Shown piece after piece: positions 1 to 9,570 of a stretch of 64,000 bases of DNA (within the stretch, counting starts at the first letter, position 1; each line of letters starts with the position of its first letter). The stretch spans positions 607,570 through 671,569 of the forward strand of contig NZ_LMUT01000003.1 of assembly GCF_009765785.1 (NCBI RefSeq). Reading direction: 5' to 3'. Under the pieces are notes generated by a model. The model saw only the letters and a program-made list of their open reading frames with translations, made no database searches and had not been told where the DNA came from. This stretch comes from Granulicella sp. L46 (GTDB lineage Bacteria > Acidobacteriota > Terriglobia > Terriglobales > Acidobacteriaceae). Position numbers and translations under genes: made by a program.

Positions 1-1523
1 GCGAACGGCTTTGCACCGCCCTCAGCATCGCGCTTCACATACGGCCGCTTCGCTCCAAACCCGCCAGCCTTCGCCACGCGATCCTTGCTCTCATAACTCC
101 GAGGCTTGAACGTCGCCCGCTCACCACTCTCTTCGGTCCGAGGCGTATACGGCCGCTTCTCAAATGACTTAGTCGCCGACCGTGGCGGAGTCCGCCGTTC
201 CACCGGCAACCCCGCCTGCTCGCGCGCACCCAGCGGCGCACGATCCTCAGGCGCCGGCCGCCGAAACTTTGTGAACCCATCAGCCTTGGCAGGCGCCGCA
301 GCCCGCGGCTTCCGATCCTCGTCCCAAGGTTTCGTGAATGTCTTCTTCACCCCACCAGCCCGCGCCGGCGCCGCTCCATCCTTCTTGAACGGCCGACGAT
401 CCTTATCCGTCTTCCCATCCAGCCGCGCCCCAAACCGAGCCGACGGTTTCACCGGCCCAGCCCCCGGTCGCTTCGCCGCAAACCCGCCACGTCCCGCAGG
501 CTTTGCAAAACTCTTCCCAGCAGGCTTGCCCCTGAACTCGCTAGCAACCTTACCTTCGCTCGCAAAGCTCTTGATCCGTCCCGTCCCAATCTTCTTCGGA
601 CGCTCGACCACCGCAACCGGCTCTTCACCCTCCACCGCGAGCGCCTCGCCCTCAACCGCCGCAGCCACCGGCAGCCCACCAGGAATATGCAGCAGCGTCT
701 TGCCCTCGACCACCACGGTCTCCAACTGCCGCGCACCCACCAGCGCATGCAGCACCTCGCGCACGCGCGACCGCGCTGTCAATGGCGAAAGAAATGTCGT
801 CACCTCTTCTTCCGTCGCCGCAAACACCTGCGCCAAATACAACGACACCAGCGCCGACAGCGCCGTAGGCTGCCCAGCATTTGCCCCCGCCTTAATCGCC
901 TTCGTGAATCTGCGCGACGTCAACTCCCACAACGTCCCGCCGTCACCCTGTGCCAACAGCGGAATCACCCGCAGCTGCGACCAAAGCTCTGTCAGCGAGC
1001 GCAGAATCGCCGCCTCCGTAACCTCGCGTCCCAACTCCTGCGCAACCTCCGCAGCCGACACCGGCCCACGCTCCGTCACCACCTCGTACACCTTCAGCCC
1101 CAGCGGCGAAACCTTCACCGCCCCCGACGTCGACGGCGGCTGCTTCCACGCCTTATCACCCCGCATCGTGAACACAAAGCTGAACACCTGCGCGCTCACT
1201 ACGAAGTCCGGCGCATCGCCAGGCACTCCCAGCAGATTCAGCGGCAGCGCCAATCCCTCACCCACCAGCCGCGAAACCAATCCCCGCGCAACCTCTGTCT
1301 CGGCAAACGTAGGTGCAGCCTTCGCCACGCCAAGTGTAGCCTCCACCAGCGAGGGCGCCGGCACCGGCAGTTGCGAACCGCGCGGCGCAAACAGCACCAG
1401 CCCGCGTTCGTTGATCCAGTCGCGCGCCGCCTCGAGCGTCAGCAACGGCTCGCCCGTCTGCTTCCATGCTGCAGCGCGAGCAGCCTCGAGCTGCATATCG
1501 TTAAACTCCGGTGTTGTACTCAA
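1..1523 (-). CDS. Winged-helix domain protein with long basic tail (3' end outside window)
   Basis: The minus-strand frame is open from a TTG start at 1523 to the left edge, giving at least 507 residues. GAGG lies about six bases before the TTG; an ATG follows at 1496. Residues 1-290 look folded, with helical segments and a winged-helix-like stretch (LGLKVYEVVTERGPVSAAEVAQ) near residues 130-175. From about residue 310 the chain becomes low complexity, rich in Lys, Arg, Pro, Gly and Ala with repeated FKK/RPF/KPRA patterns, as in nucleic-acid-binding tails. I do not recognise a named family, so the specific function is unknown; DNA or RNA binding is inferred from the tail and winged-helix resemblance. 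It follows mutL on the same strand after a 149-base gap. A GC-rich antisense frame covers the whole gene but does not look like protein. Confidence 0.7.
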   Translation of the reverse strand, partial: MSTTPEFNDMQLEAARAAAWKQTGEPLLTLEAARDWINERGLVLFAPRGSQLPVPAPSLVEATLGVAKAAPTFAETEVARGLVSRLVGEGLALPLNLLGVPGDAPDFVVSAQVFSFVFTMRGDKAWKQPPSTSGAVKVSPLGLKVYEVVTERGPVSAAEVAQELGREVTEAAILRSLTELWSQLRVIPLLAQGDGGTLWELTSRRFTKAIKAGANAGQPTALSALVSLYLAQVFAATEEEVTTFLSPLTARSRVREVLHALVGARQLETVVVEGKTLLHIPGGLPVAAAVEGEALAVEGEEPVAVVERPKKIGTGRIKSFASEGKVASEFRGKPAGKSFAKPAGRGGFAAKRPGAGPVKPSARFGARLDGKTDKDRRPFKKDGAAPARAGGVKKTFTKPWDEDRKPRAAAPAKADGFTKFRRPAPEDRAPLGAREQAGLPVERRTPPRSATKSFEKRPYTPRTEESGERATFKPRSYESKDRVAKAGGFGAKRPYVKRDAEGGAKPF

Positions 1524-1672
1524 AATTGCCTCTATCGTTTTCTGCTACGCCTTTTACGCGCAGCTTCCGAGATACCACGCAGAGAATAGACCTCAGTTCG
1601 CAGTGCTGTCATCGGAGAAAATCCTGTAAAGTATCCGTAAAAAAATCCTGCAAGAATAGCTCTTGCTCGCGC

Positions 1673-3628
1673 CTAGATACGCTGAAACGCGCGTTGGATG
1701 TCTCTTAGAGAATACCGCAATGCGATCGGTCTGCCGTGCGGACAGCTCATCGGATGCTCAGTTTTCCCCAATTCCCGCAATAACCAGTCAATCTTCGCCG
1801 GCTCCAGCACCATATTCACCTTGATCGCCGCATGGCACGCAATCGAAGCCGCAATCCGCGTCCGACGCAGCTCCTCGTTCTCCACCTGCGCCGACTTCTC
1901 CGTCACCCCCAGCACCTCCTCCAACACCCGTTCCAGCACCTTTCCCTCCAACCCCACAGGAGTCGCCTTCACCGCCAGCGTCCGTGGCCCAAACGGCTCA
2001 GCCTCAAACCCATTCCGCTCCAGCTCCTCAGCGATCGCAGCAAACGTCACAATCTGCTCCGGCAGCAACTCCACCAGTACCGGCATCAACAGCCGCTGCC
2101 GCTGCACCGCCTCCACCTGGCGCTCGCGCAGGATCTTCTCAAACAGCACCCGCTCATGCGCCACATGCTGATCAATAATCCAAAGCCCCTCCTCATTCAC
2201 CGCCAAAATAAACGAGTCCCGCAGCTGCCCCAGCGGCTTCAACGAAGCCAGCCCATTCAACGTCGCCTGGCTTCCCACGCTCTCCTCCGCCAGCTCCGTC
2301 AGCGTCGCTCCCACGGCCTCCTCATACCCCACCGCCATCCCCGGCCCACTAAATCCCAGCCTCCCAGCCGAAGCAGGCACCAACCGCTCCCTCAACTCAA
2401 AGTTCGCCACATCGCCCGGCTCAATCGCCCCCTCACTCTCCTCCACCATCAGCGCTCGCGGCTCAAATACCGCACCATCCACACCCGGCAGCGGACTAAC
2501 ATCCACCATCAACGACTCGCTAGCCCGAGCTCCCCCGCTCAGCGCCTGAAAAAAACTAGCGGCAGGCCGCGCATTCATCAACGCCGTCCGCACCGAGTCC
2601 CTCACAAAATCATGCACAAAGCTTCCCTGCCGAAACCGCACCTCGGTCTTAGCCGGATGCACATTCACATCCACTTCCTGCGGCGGCATCTCCAGAAACA
2701 GCAGCACCACCGGAAACGAAGTCGGCGGAATGATATTTCGATAAGCCTCATTGAACGCATGCAGAATCAGCTTGTCGCGAATCAGCCGCCCATTCACAAA
2801 CACATAAATCGAGTTCCGATTCAGCTTCTGCAACTCCGGCTTACTCACAAACCCACTCAGCCGCACAAAACCCGGCTCCGGCGCCTCATAATTCTGCTCT
2901 CGCTTCCACGGCGGAGGCTCCGGCAATCCCGCCCGTGCAAAATCAATCTCCGCCGCCACCGGAATCAAACTCTCAAACGTCTCACGCCCAAAAATCTGAT
3001 AAAGTCTCTCGCCGGCATTCGCCACCGCAGGCGCAATCAACAACGCCTGAGTAGCCGAGTGCAACTCAAAATGTTTCCCAGGGTTCGCCAGCGCATAATG
3101 CGTCACCAGCGCCGCCACATGTCCCAGCTCCGTCTGCTCCGCGCGCAGAAACTTCCGCCGCGCCGGCGTATTAAAAAACAAATCCCGAACCGCAATCGTC
3201 GTCCCCTCAGGTAATCCCGCATCTTCCACGCGCAACAGATTGCCCCCCGCAATCTCCATCACCGTGCCTACTTCATCCTCCGCCGCACGCGTCTCCAAAC
3301 TCACCCGCGCCACGCTCGCAATCGAAGGCAGGGCCTCGCCGCGAAACCCCAACGTAGAAATGCTCAACAAATCATCCGACGACCTTAGCTTCGACGTAGC
3401 ATGCCGCTCAAACGCCAACAGCGCGTCATCTCTCCCCATCCCATGCCCGTTATCGACGATGCGAATCAGCTTCCGCCCGCCAGCCTCAATCTCCACCCGA
3501 ATCCGCGTAGCTCCCGCATCCAGCGAATTCTCCAGCAGCTCCTTCACCACCGAAGCAGGCCGCTCCACCACCTCGCCCGCTGCGATCTGGTTCGCTACCT
3601 GGTCCGAAAGAACGCGTATCTTGCCCAT
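1673..3628 (-). CDS. mutL: DNA mismatch repair protein MutL
   Basis: The 651-residue product is a full-length MutL, the GHKL ATPase that links MutS mismatch recognition to strand processing. The N-terminal ATPase motifs are clear: IAAGEVVERP and ELLENSLDAGA near residues 15-40, DNGHGM near 60, and GFRGEAL near 95. The C-terminal dimerisation domain has DQHVAHERVLFE at about 486, matching the metal-binding endonuclease motif DQHAx2Ex4E except for Val in place of Ala. ACHAAIK near 600 and SCPHGRP near 629 are the other conserved C-terminal motifs. MutL should therefore itself nick the daughter strand, as in bacteria lacking MutH. It follows pyk by about 50 bases on the same strand, suggesting co-transcription. 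Confidence 0.97.
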   Translation of the reverse strand: MGKIRVLSDQVANQIAAGEVVERPASVVKELLENSLDAGATRIRVEIEAGGRKLIRIVDNGHGMGRDDALLAFERHATSKLRSSDDLLSISTLGFRGEALPSIASVARVSLETRAAEDEVGTVMEIAGGNLLRVEDAGLPEGTTIAVRDLFFNTPARRKFLRAEQTELGHVAALVTHYALANPGKHFELHSATQALLIAPAVANAGERLYQIFGRETFESLIPVAAEIDFARAGLPEPPPWKREQNYEAPEPGFVRLSGFVSKPELQKLNRNSIYVFVNGRLIRDKLILHAFNEAYRNIIPPTSFPVVLLFLEMPPQEVDVNVHPAKTEVRFRQGSFVHDFVRDSVRTALMNARPAASFFQALSGGARASESLMVDVSPLPGVDGAVFEPRALMVEESEGAIEPGDVANFELRERLVPASAGRLGFSGPGMAVGYEEAVGATLTELAEESVGSQATLNGLASLKPLGQLRDSFILAVNEEGLWIIDQHVAHERVLFEKILRERQVEAVQRQRLLMPVLVELLPEQIVTFAAIAEELERNGFEAEPFGPRTLAVKATPVGLEGKVLERVLEEVLGVTEKSAQVENEELRRTRIAASIACHAAIKVNMVLEPAKIDWLLRELGKTEHPMSCPHGRPIALRYSLRDIQRAFQRI

Positions 3629-3678
3629 GGCTCGATTGTAGTCAGCGGCCCCACATCAACCCTGCGCAAATCTCGCCT

Positions 3679-5151
3679 CTATCTATCCCCCGCCCGATGT
3701 AGCCTCATGAAATTCGTCGCGCCCGTCTTCGTCGCCGTTCCCGCCACGATCCCCACAACCTGCTGCGGCTTCAGATATCCGCGCTGCTCCAGCATCTCCT
3801 CAGCCATCATCACAAGCGTGTCCGTCCCCACAAACCGCTCGCAATGAATCGCCATCGTGCCCCACAGCAACATCGCCCGATGCACCACTTCTTCAAACGG
3901 ACTCAGCGCAAAGATCGGCGCATCCGGCCTGTACTTCGACAGCAGCCGCGCCGTGTTCCCGCTCTCCGTAAAGATCGCAATCGCCGCCAGATCCAGATCC
4001 TGCGCCGAGTGCGCCATGCACTCGCAAATCGTCTCCGGCACCGTCAAATACGTTCGCTTCCCCTCGCTCACATGCCTCGGCCCAAGCCTCTGTCCCAGCT
4101 CATGCATATGCTTCTCTGTCTCGAGGATGATCTTGGCCATCATCGCCACAGCTTCCACCGGGTACTTTCCCGCCGCGCTCTCCGCAGACAGCATCACCGA
4201 ATCGCTTCCGTCATAAATCGCATTCGCAACATCTGACGTCTCTGCACGCGTCGGCCTTGGGTTCTCAATCATCGACTCAAGCATCTGCGTCGCCGTAATC
4301 ACCGGCTTCCGATACTCCGCTGCCCGCCGAATAATATGCTTCTGAATCGCCGGCACTCGCTCCGGAGGAACCTCCACGCCCAAATCGCCGCGAGCCACCA
4401 TAATCCCATCGGCCGCCTCCAGGATGCTGTCCAGGTGGTCCACCGCCTGCGGCTTCTCCAGCTTCGCAATCACCCACGCGTCCGATCCCAGTTCCTTGAT
4501 CCGCCGCTTCACGTACAACACATCCTCAGCCGTCTGCACAAACGACACCGCCACCGTGTCCGCGCCAGCCTTCAAACAAAACTCCAGGTCGATCTCGTCC
4601 TTCTCCGTCAGCGACGGCACCTTGATCGCCACGCCCGGCAAATTAATTCCCTTGTTCTCGCCCAGCATCCCGCCGTTGACGATCTCCGTCACCACATCGG
4701 CGCCGGCAATCTCCACGACCCGCAACTCGATCAATCCATCCGACAACAAAATCTGATCGCCCGACTTCAAATTCTCCGCCAGCGTCGTGAACACCGTGCT
4801 CACACGCTCCACCGTTCCCTCAACCGTCTCAGGAGTAATCACCAGCCGTTTGCCCGCCGTCAGCAGCACCGGCTTATGGTCCACCAGCTTCCCGGTCCGG
4901 ATCTTTGGCCCCTGCAGATCCGCGAGGATGCATATCGGCTTCCCCTCTTCTTTCGCTACCTTGCGCACCATCGCGATCAGCTCAGACTTCTGCTCGTGCG
5001 ATCCATGCGAGAAATTCAGCCGCGCCACATCCAACCCAGCCCGCACCAGCTCACGAAACGTAGCCTCGGTACTCGACGCAGGTCCCAGCGTTGCCACAAT
5101 CTTTGCCCGGCGTCCGCCACTCAGCGGCGTCAATCTTTCCCGTACATCCAT
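3679..5151 (-). CDS. pyk: Pyruvate kinase
   Basis: The 490-residue product catalyses phosphoenolpyruvate plus ADP to pyruvate plus ATP, the last step of glycolysis. Visible motifs are RRAKIVATLGPAS near the N terminus, RLNFSHG, LQGPKIRTG, the catalytic-loop region VIAKLEKPQAVDHLD, MVARGDLGVEVP and TATQMLESMIENPRPTRAE, with the C-terminal alpha/beta domain complete. The ATG at 5151 is chosen because AAGGAT stands about ten bases upstream. A TTG at 5175 would add eight residues not needed by the fold and has no good ribosome site. The gene sits between the YihY-type gene and mutL on the same strand. Confidence 0.96.
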   Translation of the reverse strand: MDVRERLTPLSGGRRAKIVATLGPASSTEATFRELVRAGLDVARLNFSHGSHEQKSELIAMVRKVAKEEGKPICILADLQGPKIRTGKLVDHKPVLLTAGKRLVITPETVEGTVERVSTVFTTLAENLKSGDQILLSDGLIELRVVEIAGADVVTEIVNGGMLGENKGINLPGVAIKVPSLTEKDEIDLEFCLKAGADTVAVSFVQTAEDVLYVKRRIKELGSDAWVIAKLEKPQAVDHLDSILEAADGIMVARGDLGVEVPPERVPAIQKHIIRRAAEYRKPVITATQMLESMIENPRPTRAETSDVANAIYDGSDSVMLSAESAAGKYPVEAVAMMAKIILETEKHMHELGQRLGPRHVSEGKRTYLTVPETICECMAHSAQDLDLAAIAIFTESGNTARLLSKYRPDAPIFALSPFEEVVHRAMLLWGTMAIHCERFVGTDTLVMMAEEMLEQRGYLKPQQVVGIVAGTATKTGATNFMRLHRAGDR

Positions 5152-5223
5152 TCCTGCATCATCCTTCCAGCCCAACCCCTGAGATCACATTCCCAGGACG
5201 AGGCCGCAAACGTTTTCTCTCTG

Positions 5224-6264
5224 TCAGTCAGCAATTCTACCTGTCCGGCGTCTATGCAGTCCCGGCAGCTTCCACAGGAACTCCGAAAGCTCCGGATCGC
5301 GCCTCCCTGGACCTTGCGCCGCTCGCTGCGCATTAAACTCCGCGCCCAGCAACACGCTCAGCGCAATGATGTATAGCCACGCCATCAGAGCTATCGCCGC
5401 ACCCAGCGATCCATACACCCTCGAGTAATCCGCAAAGCGCGTCACGTAATACCCAAACAGCAGCGTAGTCACCAGCCAGAACACCGTTGCCAGCGCCGCT
5501 CCCGGCAAACTCGCGCGCCAGCTCCAATCCTTGCGCAGAATCCCCCATGGCTCCCGCAGCAGCGGCTCCAGGTGCTCCCGCATATGCTTGGTCAAGTCCG
5601 TTCCCAGGTGATAGATCACCGCAATAATCCCCACACTGCCCGCAAACGCAATCGTCCACCGCATCACCGACGAGATCACCAGGACCGGCACGCGCAGCGC
5701 CGGCGTCACCTCTCCCGCGAGCCACTGCGAGATGAAATGGCCAAACACCACCAGCGCACTCGCCGCCGCCAGCGGCACCAGCGATACCGGTACCAACGCC
5801 AGCGATCGCACCCTTCGCGGCCAGAAGCTTCTCCGCGTCAACGGCAGCTCATACGCCCGCCGAAATCCTTCCATCAGCGTCCCCATCACGCTCGACGCAC
5901 CCGTCACACTCACCACCACCGCCCCCAGCAGCGCCCTCACCGTATGCGCGCTTCGATTCACCGGCGAAAAATAAATTTCCAGCAGTGGACTCACATTTGG
6001 CGGCAGCACCTGGTTGAAGAACTGCGCCATCTGCGCTCGTAGCGGCGTCGTATCCGGAACGAAGCTGATAAATGCCGCCGCCACAATCAGCGCCGGGAAT
6101 AAAGCCACCATCGCCGAATACGCTGTCGCCTGCGCCACCGTCAGCGCATCGTGCTCCAGCGCCGCGAGGGCCGCACGACGCACCATCTGCGCCGTGCGCA
6201 ACGCCGCTCCCGGCCATTGCCTCCAGCCGCGCGTGTCCAAACTCTCGCCCGTCACAACTTCCAT
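5224..6264 (-). CDS. YihY/BrkB-family inner-membrane protein
   Basis: The 346-residue product belongs to the YihY/BrkB family, polytopic inner-membrane proteins of uncertain function. Older names such as 'ribonuclease BN' for this family are misleading. The N-terminal amphipathic part ends in ALTVAQATAYSAMVALFPALIVAAAF, the hallmark first membrane helix, followed by five further hydrophobic segments. Near the C terminus YSRVYGSLGAAIALMAWLYI and LLGAEFNAQRA are the other family signatures. GAGG about six bases before the ATG supports the start. It begins 16 bases after the stop of the thioredoxin-like gene and is followed by pyk after about 70 bases, so the three may share a transcript. Confidence 0.9.
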   Translation of the reverse strand: MEVVTGESLDTRGWRQWPGAALRTAQMVRRAALAALEHDALTVAQATAYSAMVALFPALIVAAAFISFVPDTTPLRAQMAQFFNQVLPPNVSPLLEIYFSPVNRSAHTVRALLGAVVVSVTGASSVMGTLMEGFRRAYELPLTRRSFWPRRVRSLALVPVSLVPLAAASALVVFGHFISQWLAGEVTPALRVPVLVISSVMRWTIAFAGSVGIIAVIYHLGTDLTKHMREHLEPLLREPWGILRKDWSWRASLPGAALATVFWLVTTLLFGYYVTRFADYSRVYGSLGAAIALMAWLYIIALSVLLGAEFNAQRAAQGPGRRDPELSEFLWKLPGLHRRRTGRIAD

Positions 6265-6279
6265 CCGAGCCTCGTGCTC

Positions 6280-6765
6280 TTACGGCTTCCACTTGTTCAG
6301 AAACTCCGTCACCGACGAGGCCTCCATGTGCCGCATATCCGCGAACTCATTCTTCTGCGAATACAGCACCTTGCCGTGCTCATCCAGCACCACCAGTGCC
6401 GGAACACCATGCGGCATCGGTACGCCGTACTTGCTCGCAATGTCAAGATTGGCGTCCTCGCGTCCGATATTCACATCCACCAGGATGAAATTCTTTTCCA
6501 GCAACTCCGCATTCGGGCTCTGGTGAAAATAAATATTCAGCACCTGGCAATCCCCGCACCAGTCCCCACCAAAATCCAGGATCACCCGCTTATGCGTCTT
6601 ACGCGCCTCTTCCAGCGCCGCGTGAATATCCGCCTGAGCCGAATCCACCGTCGGATAGATGTGCGCATGTCCCGGCACAACCTGTGCCTCCACTCCAACA
6701 CTCAACCCCAACGCCAACGCCAAACCCGCCGCAACCAAACCCATCCGAAGCTTCCCTGCTGTCAT
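6280..6765 (-). CDS. Secreted thioredoxin-fold protein (WCGDC)
   Basis: The 161-residue product starts at an ATG with AAGGAG eight bases upstream. A signal peptide is evident (MTAGKLRMGLVAAGLALALG followed by a VEA cleavage region). The mature part has LDFGGDWCGDCQVLN near residue 75, a thioredoxin-type CxxC active site with a GD pair, then the strand FILVDVNIG and the cis-Pro loop VPALVVLDEHG. Family knowledge suggests a periplasmic disulfide reductase or isomerase; the substrate is unknown. The frame remains open upstream to 7176, but that extension is low complexity and lacks a better start. The membrane-protein gene downstream begins 16 bases later, implying an operon. Confidence 0.88.
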   Translation of the reverse strand: MTAGKLRMGLVAAGLALALGLSVGVEAQVVPGHAHIYPTVDSAQADIHAALEEARKTHKRVILDFGGDWCGDCQVLNIYFHQSPNAELLEKNFILVDVNIGREDANLDIASKYGVPMPHGVPALVVLDEHGKVLYSQKNEFADMRHMEASSVTEFLNKWKP

Positions 6766-6873
6766 CACCGTCTCCTTGTTCCAACTACATCCATCATCTG
6801 TCAGGTTGCACCAGCATCCAAGCCCTAAATCAAAAAACGCGCCCGCTTGCCCTTCCCGGGCATCCAACCCGTC

Positions 6874-7098
6874 ATGGAAATCGAGCAGCTTCCACCTAAC
6901 CAGCCCAACTTTCTGCGCGTCGTCCTTCTCTTCGGCGCCGCTTTGATCGTGTTTTTCATCCTCGCGCTTTTCTTCCTCCGCTTCGACGGAAAACACCTCA
7001 CCTTCCGCCACCACCGCGCGCACCCCACCTCGCAACTCGTTCTCCCCAAAACACCCCACACATTCGGGTTCCCCATTCATGACAGCTTCACGTCGTGA
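6874..7098 (+). CDS. Small single-pass membrane protein (putative)
   Basis: A 74-residue plus-strand frame starts at ATG 6874 and lies divergent to the thioredoxin-like gene. It has a short polar N terminus with Pro and Asn, one strong hydrophobic segment (VVLLFGAALIVFFILALFFL), then a basic tail rich in His, Arg and Thr. That organisation resembles a genuine N-out or C-out single-pass protein rather than a chance frame. No Shine-Dalgarno sequence is obvious, and a TTG at 6847 is an alternative start. I do not recognise the family. Its 3' end lies about 80 bases from the 3' end of the convergent acs gene. Confidence 0.45.
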   Translation: MEIEQLPPNQPNFLRVVLLFGAALIVFFILALFFLRFDGKHLTFRHHRAHPTSQLVLPKTPHTFGFPIHDSFTS

Positions 7099-7177
7099 GT
7101 GGGTTCGGAAGAAGCTAGTCGCGCCCATACACCACCCCGGTTGACGCAATAAAGCTGCGCCATGGAGCCCGCGCAAC

Positions 7178-9175
7178 TTACTCGTCGCTCTCCCGCAACT
7201 GCGCCAGGATGCTGAAGTCCTCCAACGTCGTCGTGTCGCCCTTCACCTCGCCCGTCGTAGCCAGCTCCCGCAGCAACCGCCGCATAATCTTTCCCGATCG
7301 CGTCTTCGGCAACCGTTGAATAAATCGCAGATCATCCGGCCTCGCCAGAGGTCCAATCTCCTTGCTCACCCACTGCCGCAGCTCCTGCTTCAACGCCTCG
7401 CTCGGCTCATGGCTTTCTTCCAGCGTCACAAACGCAGCGATCGCCTGCCCCTTCGCCTCATCCGGGCGACCCACCACCGCGGCCTCGGCCACGCTCGCAT
7501 GTCCCACCAGCGCCGACTCGATCTCCGCCGTTCCCAGTCGATGCCCGCTCACATTAATCACGTCATCGACGCGCCCCATCAGCCAGTAATACCCATCCCC
7601 ATCGCACCGAGCTCCATCGCCAGTCACATAAACGTTCTTCTCGCCCGGAAAGTACGCAGCCTCATACCCTGCAGCATTCCCCCAGATGCTTCGCGCCATC
7701 GATGGCCATGGCCGTGTAATCCTCAGCAGACCTCCATGTCCCGGCTCAACCGGCTCGCCGGTCTGCGACACAATCTCCGGCACCACTCCGAAGAATGGCC
7801 GTGTAGCCGACCCCGGCTTCGTCGCCACTGCTCCCGGAACCGGCGCCAGCATAATCGCTCCCGTCTCGGTCTGCCACCACGTATCCACAATCGGGCAGCG
7901 CTCCTTACCAATCTCGCGGTGATACCACATCCATGCCTCAGGATTGATCGGCTCGCCCACCGTCCCCAGCAACCGCAAGCTGCTCAAATCATGTTTGTGC
8001 ACCCAATCCGTGCCCCACTTAATGAACAACCGCACTGCCGTAGGCGCCGTATAAAAAATGCTCACCTTGTGCCGGTCAATAATCTTCCAGAACCGATCCC
8101 TCTCCGGAAAGTTTGGTGCCCCCTCATACATCACCACCGTCGCGCCATTCTGAAGCGGCCCATACAGCCCATAACTATGTCCCGTCACCCACCCAATATC
8201 TGCGGTGCACCAATACACATCCTCGTCCCGCAGATCGAACACATACTTGGTCGTCAGATATGTCTGCACCGCATACCCACCCGTCGTATGCACCAGACCC
8301 TTCGGCTTACCCGTCGTCCCACTCGTGTAAAGGATGTACAGCGGATCCTCTGCATCCATCCACTCCGCCGCACAATCACTCCCCTGAAACTTCAACATCT
8401 CCGCATCCAACCAGTGGTCACGCGTCGGATGCATCGCGATTGGCGTTCCCGTACGCCGATGGACAAGAATATTCTCAACGGTCGGGCACAGGGCGACGGC
8501 CTCATCCACAATCGACTTCAATTTGATCTCAGTTCCGCGACGATATAAACCGTCTTGGCTGATGACCAACCTGCATTGGGCATCATTGATACGATCCGTC
8601 AGCGCCTGCGCACCGAACCCACCAAACACGACCAGGTGCACCGCGCCAATCCGCGCACAGGCAAGCAGCGCGATCGCAAGCTCTGGGCACATCCCCATAT
8701 AAATGGCGACCCGATCCCCCTTCCGAACCCCCATCGATCGCAACACATTGGCAAATGCCTGCACCTGCTCATGCAACTCCCCATAGGTCAGCCGTCGCAC
8801 CTCGCCACCGCCGCCCTCGGAAACCGGCTCACCCTCCCACACCAGCGCAACCTTATCCCTGCGCGCACCCTTCGCATGACGATCCACACAGTTGTGCGAA
8901 AGGTTCAGTTTCCCGCCGGTAAACCACTGCGCGTGCGGCCCACTCTCATCCAACACCCGCTCCCACGGCGCAAACCACTCCAGCTCCCCCGCCGCATCTC
9001 CCCAGAACCCCTCCGGGTCTTCCACACTGCGCGCATACATCCGTTCATACTCTTCCATGCTTCCCACGCGCGCTTTCGCCGAAAACTCGGCCGGCGGAGG
9101 AAACACACGCAACTCATGCATGTGCGTTTCGAACAAATCTGTATTCAAATTTAAAGTCACGACATCCTGCGGCAT
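7178..9175 (-). CDS. acs: Acetyl-CoA synthetase
   Basis: The 665-residue product activates acetate to acetyl-AMP and then acetyl-CoA with ATP and CoA. It has the acs-specific N-terminal domain ([20 protein letters not shown]), the P-loop-like [21 protein letters not shown], the hinge region [21 protein letters not shown] and, near the C terminus, [14 protein letters not shown] containing the conserved acetylatable catalytic lysine. Length and domain order match the family. AGGAT eight bases before the ATG supports the start. With isocitrate lyase at 45.7 kb it suggests growth on acetate or C2 units, although malate synthase is not in the window. Confidence 0.97.
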   Translation of the reverse strand: MPQDVVTLNLNTDLFETHMHELRVFPPPAEFSAKARVGSMEEYERMYARSVEDPEGFWGDAAGELEWFAPWERVLDESGPHAQWFTGGKLNLSHNCVDRHAKGARRDKVALVWEGEPVSEGGGGEVRRLTYGELHEQVQAFANVLRSMGVRKGDRVAIYMGMCPELAIALLACARIGAVHLVVFGGFGAQALTDRINDAQCRLVISQDGLYRRGTEIKLKSIVDEAVALCPTVENILVHRRTGTPIAMHPTRDHWLDAEMLKFQGSDCAAEWMDAEDPLYILYTSGTTGKPKGLVHTTGGYAVQTYLTTKYVFDLRDEDVYWCTADIGWVTGHSYGLYGPLQNGATVVMYEGAPNFPERDRFWKIIDRHKVSIFYTAPTAVRLFIKWGTDWVHKHDLSSLRLLGTVGEPINPEAWMWYHREIGKERCPIVDTWWQTETGAIMLAPVPGAVATKPGSATRPFFGVVPEIVSQTGEPVEPGHGGLLRITRPWPSMARSIWGNAAGYEAAYFPGEKNVYVTGDGARCDGDGYYWLMGRVDDVINVSGHRLGTAEIESALVGHASVAEAAVVGRPDEAKGQAIAAFVTLEESHEPSEALKQELRQWVSKEIGPLARPDDLRFIQRLPKTRSGKIMRRLLRELATTGEVKGDTTTLEDFSILAQLRESDE

Positions 9176-9352
9176 CGTCTCAATCCTACTGGAGTCCGAA
9201 TCGCGAGCAGGATCGCGACACTCGGCACAGCACCCAACATCCTTAAATTACCCCAGAAAAGTCCCTCCAACTTCCCGGAAATAACTTATCCTGCGGCTGC
9301 TAGAACGAGCCGGCCTAGCCCTGCAGAGCACAGGGCATACCATTGCTTCATC

Positions 9353-9559
9353 GTGGACTTCTTCTCCAGCTCGCTCATCGGCGTCTTCCTTGGCTTCGTC
9401 TTCGGCGTCGGCTGCGCCCTGGCCGTCATGTACTCCATCTTCATGGGAGGCTACCGCGCCGCCATCAAAGACGCGCACCTGCCCTCGCCCCCAAAACGTC
9501 TCGTCGCCGCCCGCGCCAAATACCTTCCCACCCCAGCGCCGACCCCACCCAATGACTAG
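9353..9559 (+). CDS. Small membrane protein (putative)
   Basis: A 68-residue frame starting with GTG is placed between the divergent acs gene and the convergent DUF421 gene. It begins with a hydrophobic segment (LIGVFLGFVFGVGCALAVMY) containing small-residue GxxxG spacing. A short polar region AAIKDAHLPSPPKRLVAARAK and a proline-rich end follow. This is a plausible single-pass membrane peptide, but I know no family for it. The ribosome site is weak, so the start is uncertain. It ends 12 bases from the stop of the gene on the other strand. Confidence 0.45.
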   Translation: MDFFSSSLIGVFLGFVFGVGCALAVMYSIFMGGYRAAIKDAHLPSPPKRLVAARAKYLPTPAPTPPND

Positions 9560-9570
9560 GCCGCCCGCAA

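Noticed and set aside
106-1629. A 507-codon plus-strand frame antisense to the left-edge gene.
   Set aside because: It mirrors the codon pattern of the minus-strand gene and is Ser/Arg/Pro-rich without domains. The opposite strand has a ribosome site and an ordered protein, so this is a GC-driven shadow.
1832-3214. A 460-codon plus-strand frame across mutL, and similar long antisense frames over pyk, acs and the GGDEF-EAL gene.
   Set aside because: The products are Arg/His/Gln/Pro-rich with no folded pattern, while the opposite strand encodes recognised enzymes.
5152-5175. A longer pyruvate kinase start at TTG 5175.
   Set aside because: ATG 5151 has an AAGGAT site about ten bases upstream and gives the family length; the TTG has no comparable site.
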